Source: an uncultured Chthonomonas sp.
Lineage (GTDB): Bacteria > Armatimonadota > Chthonomonadetes > Chthonomonadales > Chthonomonadaceae
NCBI GenBank assembly: GCA_903859705.1
Contig: CAIONQ010000100.1
Location: 25,133-89,132, forward strand
Reading direction: 5' to 3'
Length of the DNA stretch: 64,000 nt
The translations under genes and the position numbers were made by a program. How positions within the stretch are numbered: the stretch's first letter is position 1; each line of letters starts with the position of its first letter. This document shows positions 7,685 through 16,212 of the stretch, piece after piece. A model generated the notes under the pieces. That model was not told the origin of the DNA, ran no database searches, and saw only the letters and a program-made list of their open reading frames with translations.

Positions 7685-10566
7685 GCGCTAAACCAGTCTG
7701 CCCCTGTGCCGGCTTCCGCCTTTAGTGGCACCCTCAGCATCATGGCCTGTTCCATCACCGTGCAAATGGTGGCGGCGCAGGCCTCTGCTTCCTCTGCAGG
7801 GGCTTCCAGCACAAGTTCATCGTGAATCTGCAGCAGCAGCCGCATGGGTAGCTCTTCCTGCACAATCTTGTTCTGCAGGTTCACCATGGCCGCCTTAATC
7901 AGGTCTGCCGCGCTGCCCTGCACCACCGTATTAATGGCCAACCGCTCTCCCAATCCTCGCTGTACCCTGTTGTTGGAGTGAATTTCAGGTATGGCGCGCG
8001 CGCGGCCACTAACGGTACGCACCTTGCCGGTATCCATCGCCTCATCCACACAGGCCATCAAGAAGGCATGGATGCCGGGGTAGTTCTGGCGATACATATC
8101 GATTAGCTCGGCAGCGGCAGATACACTTAACCCTTCAATTCGCCGAGAGAGGCCAAAGGGCGTAATGCCGTAGATAATGCCAAAGTTGATGGTTTTGGCG
8201 CGGGAGCGCTGCTCTCGGGAAACCTCGCTAATGGGCACACCAAATACCTGAGAGGCCACCGCAGCATGAATATCTAGATCATCGTCAAACGCCTGTATAA
8301 GGGCACGATCTTCGCTTAAGTGTGCCAGCACGCGCAGTTCCACCTGCGAATAGTCTGCGCAGATGAGAACCTTGTTTTCAGGAGCTTTAAACGCTTTTCG
8401 AATAAGCCGGCCAGCGTCAGATCGTACCGGTATATTTTGCAGGTTCGGGTTTTGAGATGCCAGGCGGCCCGTTGCGGTAACCAGCTGATGGAAGGTGGTA
8501 TGGATTCTCAGGTCCTCTTTATCCACCGAGGCCTGAAGGTTCCCAAGGTAGGTGCTGATAAGCTTTGTAAGTTGCCGATACTCCAGAACAAGGCGCGGCA
8601 CGGCGGTTAACGGCACGTTACGGTCTTCTTGAGCTACCAGCTTCTCCAGCACAGAGGCATCGGTAGAGCGCCCCGTTTTGGTTTTCTTGCCAGATTCAAA
8701 CCCCAGTTTATCAAACAGCATCTCCCCAAGCTGCTGGGTGCTCTCAATCAGGAACTCTTCGCCGCAAAGGGAATAGATTTCCGCTTTGATTCCTTTAACC
8801 CGGTCTGCAAGCACTTCACCCTGCCGCTTAAGCTCCTCGGTATCACAGTAAATGCCAGCGCGTTCCATTTCTGCAAGCACCACAGAAAGCGGTGCTTCCA
8901 TTTCACGCATCAGCGCTTCCATACCCAGCTCTTTAATCTGCGGCAGCATTTTGTGATACAGCCTCAGGGCAATATCGGTATCCTCCGCAGCATAGGTAAC
9001 TATCTTCTCGAGCGGTACCTGATCCATGGTTATCTGGCTATCGCCAGTTCCAATAAGATCGGTAATTGGGATCATCTGGTAGTACAGATCCGATTGCGCA
9101 ATGGCATCCAGTTTGTGTGCAGGCCGCGCAGGGTCGATCATGATGCTCGCCAGCAAGGTATCAAACACCACCCCGCGCAGCCTTATGCCATGCCCAAGCA
9201 GAATGCCGGCATCAAACTTGAGGTTGTGGCCGCACTTTTCTACGGTAGGATCTTCCAGAATGGGGCCAAGCGCACTTAGCACCGTTTCTGTATTGAGGTG
9301 CGCCTCCGGAGTGGGTGAGAGGGTGGGCACATAAACGCCCTGTCCTTCCTTCCACGAAAAGCTGAGGCCAGTGATGCGGCTGCTGCGCTCCAGGCCAGTT
9401 GTTTCAGAGTCCACGGCAATAATCGGGTACTCACGCAGGGTTTTGGCCAGCTTATGCAGCTCATCCAGGGTAGTAACGGCCCGGTAATCCCCACCTTCTG
9501 CGGTTTCGTAGGGCACGCCATCCATCATTCCAGCAGGAGTGGCAGGAGCGGCTGGCTGTGCGGTGATGGGATACTCGGTTTCCACCCTATCCCGAATAAC
9601 CAGCTTCTTTATCTCATCCTGCAGCCTGCGGAAGCCAAGCTGTTCAAAGAGAGGCATAAGCCTGTCTTGATCAGGCAGCCGAACCGCCGCCGCAGAGATG
9701 GGAAACTCGAAATCGGCATCCGTTTTCAAGGTAACCAGCGCGCGGGATATGGGCAGAACGTATTTGCCTTTTAAGATGTTTTCCCGGCGCTTCCCCTTAA
9801 TCTGGTCGATATTTTCCAGAATGCCTTCAATCGATCCAAATTGCTGAATGAGTTGAGCCGCGGTCTTCAGGCCAATGCCTTCAATGCCGGGCACATTATC
9901 AGAGGTATCGCCCATAAGTGCCAGCACATCAATCACCTGCTCTGGCTTAATACCTTTGTTCTCCCACAGCGCGGCGGCATCCACAACAGCATCGGTATGA
10001 ATATCAAACAGGCACACTCTGTCGCAAATTAGCTGTTCCAGATCTTTATCTTTAGAAACAATGCGGATGTTCACATCCGCCATATCCGGGTCGTTAAGAA
10101 CACGCGTAACGATAGTCGCAATCACATCGTCTGCTTCAATGCCCTGCTGCCCAACCACCGGCACGTTAAGCAGATCCAGCATTTCAAATATGCGCGGAAC
10201 CTGGCTAATTAAGTCATCCGGGGTGGCATCCCGGTTGCCTTTATACTCCGTGTACTGTGCGCCAATGGTTGTTGGGGTGCCTTCTCCCGGCTCCGCCCCA
10301 TCTTCGCCGGGAACAACCGTTACGCCAGATCGAAGCTGCTCATAACCGAGGTAAATTTCATCTCGAAACGTGCCTCCAGGTAAATCTGCAGCCACGGCAA
10401 TAAAATCTGGCTTAAGCTCCCGCAGCAGCTTCATCATCATATTTGCGAAGCCAAAGGTAGCCTGTGTGGGCTCCCCTGTAACAGGGCTACGCATGCCACC
10501 ACGAATGGCATAGTACGCGCGAAATATCTGTGCGTAGGCATCAATCAGATAAAGTGTACGGGGCAT
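7678..10566 (-). CDS. polA: DNA polymerase I
   Basis: Replication and repair polymerase of 962 residues with all three domains. The 5' nuclease is at about 1-310, with EADDVIA and GDTSDNVPGIEGIGLKTA. The proofreading exonuclease is at about 355-545 with intact DxE (VDSETTGL, ~385-392), N-x-x-x-D (GHNLKFD) and Y-x-x-x-D (YAAEDTD). The polymerase has motif A CADYSQVELR (~736), motif B RSRAKTINFGIIYG (~787) and motif C QIHDELVLEAP (~914). Proofreading should therefore be active. I start at ATG 10566 (MPRTLYLIDAYAQ), preceded by GGCGGAAAG, rather than an ATG 33 codons upstream that adds unrelated sequence. A ~35-residue Gly/Pro/Glu-rich insertion at 70-107 in the 5' nuclease domain is unusual. 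Confidence 0.97.
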   Translation of the reverse strand: MPRTLYLIDAYAQIFRAYYAIRGGMRSPVTGEPTQATFGFANMMMKLLRELKPDFIAVAADLPGGTFRDEIYLGYEQLRSGVTVVPGEDGAEPGEGTPTTIGAQYTEYKGNRDATPDDLISQVPRIFEMLDLLNVPVVGQQGIEADDVIATIVTRVLNDPDMADVNIRIVSKDKDLEQLICDRVCLFDIHTDAVVDAAALWENKGIKPEQVIDVLALMGDTSDNVPGIEGIGLKTAAQLIQQFGSIEGILENIDQIKGKRRENILKGKYVLPISRALVTLKTDADFEFPISAAAVRLPDQDRLMPLFEQLGFRRLQDEIKKLVIRDRVETEYPITAQPAAPATPAGMMDGVPYETAEGGDYRAVTTLDELHKLAKTLREYPIIAVDSETTGLERSSRITGLSFSWKEGQGVYVPTLSPTPEAHLNTETVLSALGPILEDPTVEKCGHNLKFDAGILLGHGIRLRGVVFDTLLASIMIDPARPAHKLDAIAQSDLYYQMIPITDLIGTGDSQITMDQVPLEKIVTYAAEDTDIALRLYHKMLPQIKELGMEALMREMEAPLSVVLAEMERAGIYCDTEELKRQGEVLADRVKGIKAEIYSLCGEEFLIESTQQLGEMLFDKLGFESGKKTKTGRSTDASVLEKLVAQEDRNVPLTAVPRLVLEYRQLTKLISTYLGNLQASVDKEDLRIHTTFHQLVTATGRLASQNPNLQNIPVRSDAGRLIRKAFKAPENKVLICADYSQVELRVLAHLSEDRALIQAFDDDLDIHAAVASQVFGVPISEVSREQRSRAKTINFGIIYGITPFGLSRRIEGLSVSAAAELIDMYRQNYPGIHAFLMACVDEAMDTGKVRTVSGRARAIPEIHSNNRVQRGLGERLAINTVVQGSAADLIKAAMVNLQNKIVQEELPMRLLLQIHDELVLEAPAEEAEACAATICTVMEQAMMLRVPLKAEAGTGADWFSAK

Positions 10567-10846
10567 TTGTTTGCTTTCCGCCTGGTGGGATTGGCATTTC
10601 GCCGGATGATGAGGATGGCGCGCAGGTGGCGTTTGACTGTGAAGATCAGTGTACCCGTGTAACACAATCGGTGCAAATCTGATACATGTTTGCGCGCATG
10701 GCAGGCAACGCCATTACAGGACATACACCCACTCGCGGAGAAAGTAAATGAGTTGTTCAGATTGCCCTCCCTAATTTGAAATCTGGGCTGCGTTATTAAC
10801 TACTATGTCAAATTTTGCGGCACTACCCGTAAGGAACCCACAAATT

Positions 10847-12211
10847 ATGAAATTCGCTGTATCAAGCACGCATCAGCTTGCATGTGTGCTTCTGGCATCT
10901 CTGTTAATTGCCGGGTGCCACCGGGGTACCAGCAGCAGCAAGGGCGTGCCTGGCCCCGAGTATGCGGCGATTATCGAGAGGCTAACCAAAGAAGGGGTGC
11001 CCACCACTCCCGCACTAATGCAGGAGCCAATGCCCGCAGAAAGCGACAATGCAGGGCCAATGTACCTTAAGGTGGCGCCTGCCGTTAATGGCAAGAGCCA
11101 CGCGGCGGAAGACAGTATCCTTGACAATTCTGTCGGCTTAAAATCCATGCCTTCCGAGGCGCAATACGCTCAAATTGGTAAAGCACTCGTGAAACGTGCC
11201 GATGTTATGAAGTTGATACATTCTGCAGTCCAGAAGAGAGGTTGTGCATTTGTTAAAGACTATTCGGACCCAATACATGTCATCTTTCCAGAACTTGCCG
11301 CCATGCGCTCTTCGGCTCGCCGAATTACTGCCGAGAGCCTGGCCATGGCGCATGCCGGGCATGCCGTAGAGGCGGTGAAAAATCAGGCGCTTGTATTTAA
11401 GATAGCGAAACATGCCGGGCAGGAGCATACCCTCATCAGCATGCTTGTGCGCCTTGCCTGTAATTCGATAGCGCTGAACGGAATGCAGAAAATAGTGTAC
11501 ATAAGCCACGGCAATTCCCTGGCGGCCATACGCATGGCAGAAGAGATACAAGAGCATTTTGGCGAACCGGATGTGCAGACTGTTTGGAAAAAGGAACGGG
11601 GATTTCAGATACAGCTGTTTGAGAAACTCCGCAGAGATGGGCCGGATGGATTAAAGGATATTGATGAAGCAAAACAGGATAGGCCACGAAACATCTCCGG
11701 AGATAAATGGAACGGATTTGTAGATCACAACGGGATCGTCCTTCAGCAAAGGATGGACCGAGTGGTATCGGAGTTCAAAAAACCTCTGTGGCAGGCTATG
11801 CCAGAGCTTTCCAGGATAGATGCTGAGGCCGATAATGGCAAAGATCCACAGGCATTTCTTGCGATGATTCTTCTGATTGAAACCAATAGAATAGCCCTGA
11901 AGGTAGCTGAAGGCAACGCCAACGCGGCAGTAACGCAGCTTGGCGCGGAGTTGATTGCTTACAAAGCCAATCATGGTTCCTACCCGGATACTCTGGGCAA
12001 AATAGTGTCTCCTGAGCCTGTAGATCCAACGAACGGAAAACCTTTCGGATACAGGCGAGAAGGAGATGGCTTTGTTGTGTTCAGCACTGGCGTGAATTCA
12101 GACTTTGATGGCGGTGAGCCGGGCAAAGTGAAGGGGCGCTTTGATGTGCTGTTTCGATACCCACTGCCTGGCTATATAAAGGTGGGAGTAGCCCGTGCCA
12201 AAACTGATTAA
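10847..12211 (+). CDS. Lipoprotein with pseudopilin-like C-terminal tail, function unknown
   Basis: A 454-residue protein starting at ATG 10847, preceded by AAGGA; an ATG 42 bases upstream has no ribosome site. The N-terminus is a lipoprotein signal: hydrophobic CVLLASLLIAGC with the lipobox cysteine at residue 24, followed by a Gly/Ser-rich linker. The middle is helical with no family I can name. The last ~90 residues (AELIAYKANHGSYPDTLGKI, then PVDPTNGKPFGYRREGDGF and a VNSDFDGG end) resemble the globular tail of type II secretion G-like proteins. That tail is often seen at the C-terminus of planctomycete and armatimonad lipoproteins. It stands alone, between divergent polA and the GlmL operon. 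Confidence 0.7.
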   Translation: MKFAVSSTHQLACVLLASLLIAGCHRGTSSSKGVPGPEYAAIIERLTKEGVPTTPALMQEPMPAESDNAGPMYLKVAPAVNGKSHAAEDSILDNSVGLKSMPSEAQYAQIGKALVKRADVMKLIHSAVQKRGCAFVKDYSDPIHVIFPELAAMRSSARRITAESLAMAHAGHAVEAVKNQALVFKIAKHAGQEHTLISMLVRLACNSIALNGMQKIVYISHGNSLAAIRMAEEIQEHFGEPDVQTVWKKERGFQIQLFEKLRRDGPDGLKDIDEAKQDRPRNISGDKWNGFVDHNGIVLQQRMDRVVSEFKKPLWQAMPELSRIDAEADNGKDPQAFLAMILLIETNRIALKVAEGNANAAVTQLGAELIAYKANHGSYPDTLGKIVSPEPVDPTNGKPFGYRREGDGFVVFSTGVNSDFDGGEPGKVKGRFDVLFRYPLPGYIKVGVARAKTD

Positions 12212-12298
12212 TGGAGCATTTGGCTGGCTGAGACGATTGACATGCCTTTCTCCGTAACCAGTACAGTGCTTCAGAGGCATGCAATGCGTACGCCTCCG

Positions 12299-12328
12299 TT
12301 ACCGCACCCCGTGCCGTGCGGGTATACT
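12299..12328 (+). promoter_or_regulatory. Possible promoter of the GlmL operon
   Basis: TATACT (12323-12328) is a five-of-six match to a -10 box. A weak -35 (TTACCG, 12299-12304) stands 18 bases before it. It lies ~72 bases before the chosen start of the GlmL gene. Tentative. Confidence 0.25.
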
Positions 12329-12399
12329 CAGATGGCTGCGCTGCAGGGCCTTTTCGACCCCATTTACATGCAGACTCCGACAGATCGGAATCAGGATTC

Positions 12400-14259
12400 A
12401 TGAGCGATAACGCACATCCACACGCTTCCACCGAGCCCGAACAGGCTATAGACACATCGAACATCCGTTCTATTCTTGCCACAGACTGTGGCAGCACAAC
12501 CACCAAGGCAATCCTGATTGTGCGCCAGCCTGATGGCACCTATCGGCTTACCGTACGTGGGGAAGCCCCAACCACTGTGGAAGCACCCTTTGATGATGTT
12601 ACCGTTGGTGTGGTGAACGCCGTACGCGAGATTGAAGAACTGAGCGGCAGAACCATTCTCACCGGTGTGGATGGCCGCCCCAACACCCCCGAAAACGGCA
12701 ACGAAGGAGTGGATCTATACCTTTCCACCTCCAGCGCAGGCGGTGGTTTGCAGATGTCCGTTGCAGGCGTTGTGAAGGCGATGAGTGCAGAATCTGCCCA
12801 GCGCGCTGCGCTTGGCGCCGGTGCGATCATTATTGATGTGATTGCCGTGGATGATGGCCGAAAAGAGTTTCAGAGGGTGGAACGCCTGCGCCAGTTGCGC
12901 CCGGATATGATTTTGATGTCTGGCGGAACGGATGGCGGTACCGTTAATCACCTGGTTGAGATGGCAGAAATGCTGGTTTCAGCCGATCCAAAACCGCGCC
13001 TGGGCATTGGCCTGAACCTGCCAGTAATTTATGCCGGTAACAAAGATGCCTACCCGCGCGTTGCGGAACTGATTGAAGACAGGGTTGCGCTACGGCAGGT
13101 GGCAAACCTGCGCCCAACTATGGAGAACGAAAACCTGCTGCCGGCACGCGAGGCCATACATGAGCTGTTTTTGGAGCATGTTATGCAGCAGGCACCGGGC
13201 TACAGCAAACTATCTGGCTGGACCAGTGCGGGCATTATGTCTACCCCCAACGCAGTGGGCAAAATCATGCAGACCATTGCGGAACAGCGCAAAATCAACG
13301 TCCTTGGCGTGGATATCGGCGGTGCCACTACGGATGTTTTCTCCGTGTTCCGTGGCATTTTTAACCGCACAGTATCTGCAAACCTCGGCATGTCTTACTC
13401 TATCTGTAATGTGCTTACCGAGGCCAAAGTAGAGAACATCAAGCGCTGGCTGCCGTTTGCAGTTTCGGAGGCCGACCTGCGCAATCAGCTGCGCAATAAG
13501 ATGATTCGCCCAACAACTATCCCTCAACGCATGATGGATCTTCAGATTGAGCAGGCAGTGTGCCGCGAGGCCCTGAGGCTGGCATTTGATCATCACAAAT
13601 CGCTGGCGCGCGGCCTTACAGGCACTGCCACAGAGAAAAACGTTGGCAACATCTTCGATCAAAAGAGCACCGGGCAAACCCTGGTAGATATGATGTCGCT
13701 GGATATGGTGGTTGGCTCCGGTGGTGTGCTCTCCCACGCGCCGCGCCGCGATCAATCGGCAATGATGATGATGGATGCCTATCAGCCGGAAGGGTTTACG
13801 CTACTAACAGTAGACTCCATTTTCATGATGCCGCAGCTTGGCATACTTTCTACAGTTCACCCGGAAGCGGCTACGCAGGTGTTTGAGCGCGATTGCCTTA
13901 TCTACCTCGGCACCTGCATTGCACCGGTTGGGGTGGCAAAAGATGGTGATCCATGCATCACGGTTCAGTTTAAGGGCGAAACACATGCTGTGCCGTTCGG
14001 TTCGATAAAGGTGCTGCCGCTTGGCTTCAAAGTGGGTGAGGATGGAGAGCCAGAGACCGCAGACATCACTGTTACCCCAGCCAGAGGCTTTGATGTGGGA
14101 GCCGGCAAAGGCAAAGAGGTTAGCACCACCGTGCATGGTGGTGTAACAGGCGTAATCATCGATGCGCGCGGCCGGCCACTGCAAATCCCAACCGAGGACG
14201 GGCAGCGCATAACAAAACTCAAAGCCTGGCTGAACGCACTGAACATACCCCTTGAGTAA
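12400..14259 (+). CDS. glmL: GlmL/MutL-family protein (glutamate mutase accessory-like ASKHA ATPase)
   Basis: A ~619-residue actin/Hsp70-fold protein of the MutL/GlmL family, linked to cobalamin-dependent glutamate mutase and other aminomutases, probably as a reactivating factor. It has an N-terminal phosphate loop LATDCGSTTTKAILI and a second nucleotide motif LGVDIGGATTDVFSVFRG, plus DMILMSGGTDGGTV. I start at ATG 12400 (MSDNAHPHAS), with AGGA just upstream; an upstream frame to 12316 adds unconvincing sequence. It begins a three-gene operon with a membrane protein (14302) and a barrel-sandwich protein (14997). No mutase subunit gene (glmE/glmS or similar) is present, so its client enzyme is unknown. 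The gene symbol is by family resemblance only. Confidence 0.82.
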   Translation: MSDNAHPHASTEPEQAIDTSNIRSILATDCGSTTTKAILIVRQPDGTYRLTVRGEAPTTVEAPFDDVTVGVVNAVREIEELSGRTILTGVDGRPNTPENGNEGVDLYLSTSSAGGGLQMSVAGVVKAMSAESAQRAALGAGAIIIDVIAVDDGRKEFQRVERLRQLRPDMILMSGGTDGGTVNHLVEMAEMLVSADPKPRLGIGLNLPVIYAGNKDAYPRVAELIEDRVALRQVANLRPTMENENLLPAREAIHELFLEHVMQQAPGYSKLSGWTSAGIMSTPNAVGKIMQTIAEQRKINVLGVDIGGATTDVFSVFRGIFNRTVSANLGMSYSICNVLTEAKVENIKRWLPFAVSEADLRNQLRNKMIRPTTIPQRMMDLQIEQAVCREALRLAFDHHKSLARGLTGTATEKNVGNIFDQKSTGQTLVDMMSLDMVVGSGGVLSHAPRRDQSAMMMMDAYQPEGFTLLTVDSIFMMPQLGILSTVHPEAATQVFERDCLIYLGTCIAPVGVAKDGDPCITVQFKGETHAVPFGSIKVLPLGFKVGEDGEPETADITVTPARGFDVGAGKGKEVSTTVHGGVTGVIIDARGRPLQIPTEDGQRITKLKAWLNALNIPLE

Positions 14260-14301
14260 ACCACACCCGTTACTGACCTGCAGAACGGAAAGAGAGTGTA
14301 A

Positions 14302-14943
14302 ATGACTGAAGAGCAGACTCCGCCGGAGGCGCCGAGGCCGGAGCTAAAAGCAACCGTACGGCTGGGGCAAAATGGCCTGAACGCCATCTTGATAGTCGTT
14401 ATCCTGATGATCATGCTTCCGCTGGTTTTTCTGGGCTATAAGGTTGCGCTGAACTTTAAGGCAAAGCGCGATATAACCATAGCAGAGAGCAACCTGCATG
14501 CGCTGTATACAGCCCTATCACACTACTCTCTGGATTGGGATGGCAAACTGCCTGCAGCAGAGAACTGGACGGATGCTGCAACCGGATACCTGCCAAGTGC
14601 TTCCGGTATTTCCGGAGGAAAACAGGGCTACCTGAAGGGGCCAGGCGATGGAACAGAGATTAGCTATGTATACAACACGGCAGCCTCTGGCTACAATTTG
14701 CAGGATGAACGCAATCGCAAGGTCGATCCTTCCAAGCTGGTACTCCTTATAGAGAAGCCAGGTGGCCAACCTAACGACCATGTTATGATTCCGCCGCAGG
14801 GTGATATGCAAGGTGAGAACGCCCTTGCAAAACTGCTCGCTTTTCCGCACTATGCCGATGATTCGGCCAATGCCACAACAATCGTTCTTTATGCCAATGG
14901 CTCTGTGCAGCTGAAAACGCGCAAAGAGCTCCGCCAGGAGTAG
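14302..14943 (+). CDS. Single-span membrane protein with pseudopilin-like ectodomain
   Basis: A 213-residue protein with a Pro/Glu-rich cytoplasmic start, one membrane helix at about 30-53 (AILIVVILMIMLPLVFLGYKVAL), and a soluble domain. The sequence directly after the helix (ITIAESNLHALYTALSHYSLDWDGKLP) copies the layout of DUF1559/type II G-like pilins. There is, however, no GFTLIE cleavage motif, so it should remain membrane-anchored. GAGAG before the ATG is adequate. It lies 42 bases after glmL and 53 bases before the next gene, suggesting one transcript. The link between a pilin-like protein and a mutase accessory factor has no obvious explanation. Function unknown. Confidence 0.7.
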   Translation: MTEEQTPPEAPRPELKATVRLGQNGLNAILIVVILMIMLPLVFLGYKVALNFKAKRDITIAESNLHALYTALSHYSLDWDGKLPAAENWTDAATGYLPSASGISGGKQGYLKGPGDGTEISYVYNTAASGYNLQDERNRKVDPSKLVLLIEKPGGQPNDHVMIPPQGDMQGENALAKLLAFPHYADDSANATTIVLYANGSVQLKTRKELRQE

Positions 14944-14996
14944 GTGAGGCGGCAGCACGCGGTTTGGAACCGAATTGCCGGGAGAGAGTATTTCCT

Positions 14997-16151
14997 ATGG
15001 GAACAGCCTATACGCCGGGCCTGAAAGTAAGCGCCCGCACAACAATTGAAAAGCTCCGCCGATTGCCATTAAAAGGCAAGGTACTGGTGAATGTGGGCGA
15101 TGTGGTTACGCCAGGCACCGTTGTTGCCCGCACAGAGCTGCCCGGTGTTATGCAAACTGTAAAGCTTGCCGAGCGCATGGGCATAGAACCCAACGAGGTG
15201 GCAGCAGCACTGCGCGTTAAACTGGGCGATAGCGTTGCGGTGGGTGATGTGATTGCAGAAACAAAAGGCCTATTCGGTAAGTTCTTCAGGGCCGAGTTTA
15301 AGTCTCCTGTAGCCGGCAAAGTAGAACTCATATCCAATACCACCGGCCACCTGGGTATTCGACAGGCGCCTACCCCGGTAGAAAAAGATGCCTATATCCG
15401 GGGCACCATTAGCAAAGTTATTCCTGAAGAAGGTGTGGTGGTTAGCTGTCAGGGCGCCCTGGTGCAGGGTATTTTTGGTGTTGGTGGGGAAAGGCTCGGC
15501 GAGATAGTCATCATCACCGCGGGCCCCGAAGAAGCCATTACAGATTCACACCTGCGGCCGGAACATAAAGGCAAAGTGGTGGTGGGTGGCTCCAACGTAT
15601 CCGCCTCTGCTCTTCGTAAAGCGGCTTCGGTAGGAGTTATTGGAATTGTATGCGGTGGCGTGGTAGACAGAGATTTAATGGATTACCTCGCAGAAGCGCT
15701 GAACCAGCCAGGTTTTGACATCGGTGTTGCCATCACGGGCCAGGAGCCGATACCGTTTTCTCTGTTGATAACGGAGGGCTTCGGAACCATAACCATGGCT
15801 GCCCGCACCTTCGCTCTGCTGAAAAGCCTGGAGGGGCAGGTTGCATCCATTAACGGTGCCACACAGATCCGTGCAGGCGTAATTCGTCCGGAGGTTATAG
15901 TCCCACAGGGAGATACCATACTTTCGGCAGGCACCGATAAATCTGATGACGAATCAGGTCAGCTCGCTGCTGGTACACCCATCCGCGTAATTCGGGAGCC
16001 ATACTTCGGAATTCTGGGAGAGGTTACAGGGTTGCCATCGGAGCTGGTGCAGGTAGATTCTGAAACGATGGTACGGGTTCTTGAAGCGAAACTGCAGGAT
16101 GGGCGAACCGTAGTTGTGCCACGAGCGAATGTGGAAATTATTGTAGGATAA
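14997..16151 (+). CDS. Conserved protein with barrel-sandwich (biotinyl-like) and KOW-like segments
   Basis: A 384-residue protein starting at ATG 14997 (MGTAYTPGLK), chosen because GGGAGAGAG sits eight bases upstream; an ATG at 14964 lacks this. The N-terminal ~130 residues show paired strands (PLKGKVLVNVGDVVTPGTVVA, then LGDSVAVGDVIAETKG and FKSPVAGKVELI) like a biotinyl/lipoyl or RnfC barrel-sandwich hybrid fold. No Lys-containing biotinyl EAMK motif is present, so it is not a swinging-arm carrier. A glycine-rich middle (GKVVVGGSNVSASALRKAA, GVIGIVCGGV) is followed by a C-terminal small barrel (REPYFGILGEVTGLPSELVQ) like KOW domains. I recall similar proteins beside GlmL genes, but not a function. 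Confidence 0.68.
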   Translation: MGTAYTPGLKVSARTTIEKLRRLPLKGKVLVNVGDVVTPGTVVARTELPGVMQTVKLAERMGIEPNEVAAALRVKLGDSVAVGDVIAETKGLFGKFFRAEFKSPVAGKVELISNTTGHLGIRQAPTPVEKDAYIRGTISKVIPEEGVVVSCQGALVQGIFGVGGERLGEIVIITAGPEEAITDSHLRPEHKGKVVVGGSNVSASALRKAASVGVIGIVCGGVVDRDLMDYLAEALNQPGFDIGVAITGQEPIPFSLLITEGFGTITMAARTFALLKSLEGQVASINGATQIRAGVIRPEVIVPQGDTILSAGTDKSDDESGQLAAGTPIRVIREPYFGILGEVTGLPSELVQVDSETMVRVLEAKLQDGRTVVVPRANVEIIVG

Positions 16152-16183
16152 ACCGCCTGAACAGGCAAACTCGAGGCAAATTG

Positions 16184-16212
16184 CGCACCGGTCAGGAAGC
16201 CTGGCCGGTGCG
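16184..16212. terminator. Bidirectional terminator hairpin
   Basis: CGCACCGG (16184-16191) pairs with CCGGTGCG (16205-16212), with an inner CAGG-AAG-CCTG stem. TATTTTCT follows on the plus strand. It lies between the convergent GlmL operon and acyltransferase genes and includes the last codons of the latter. Confidence 0.7.

Noticed and set aside
8629..9279. A 216-codon plus-strand frame inside polA
   Set aside because: It is antisense to the conserved polymerase gene; its length comes from the codon bias of the opposite strand.
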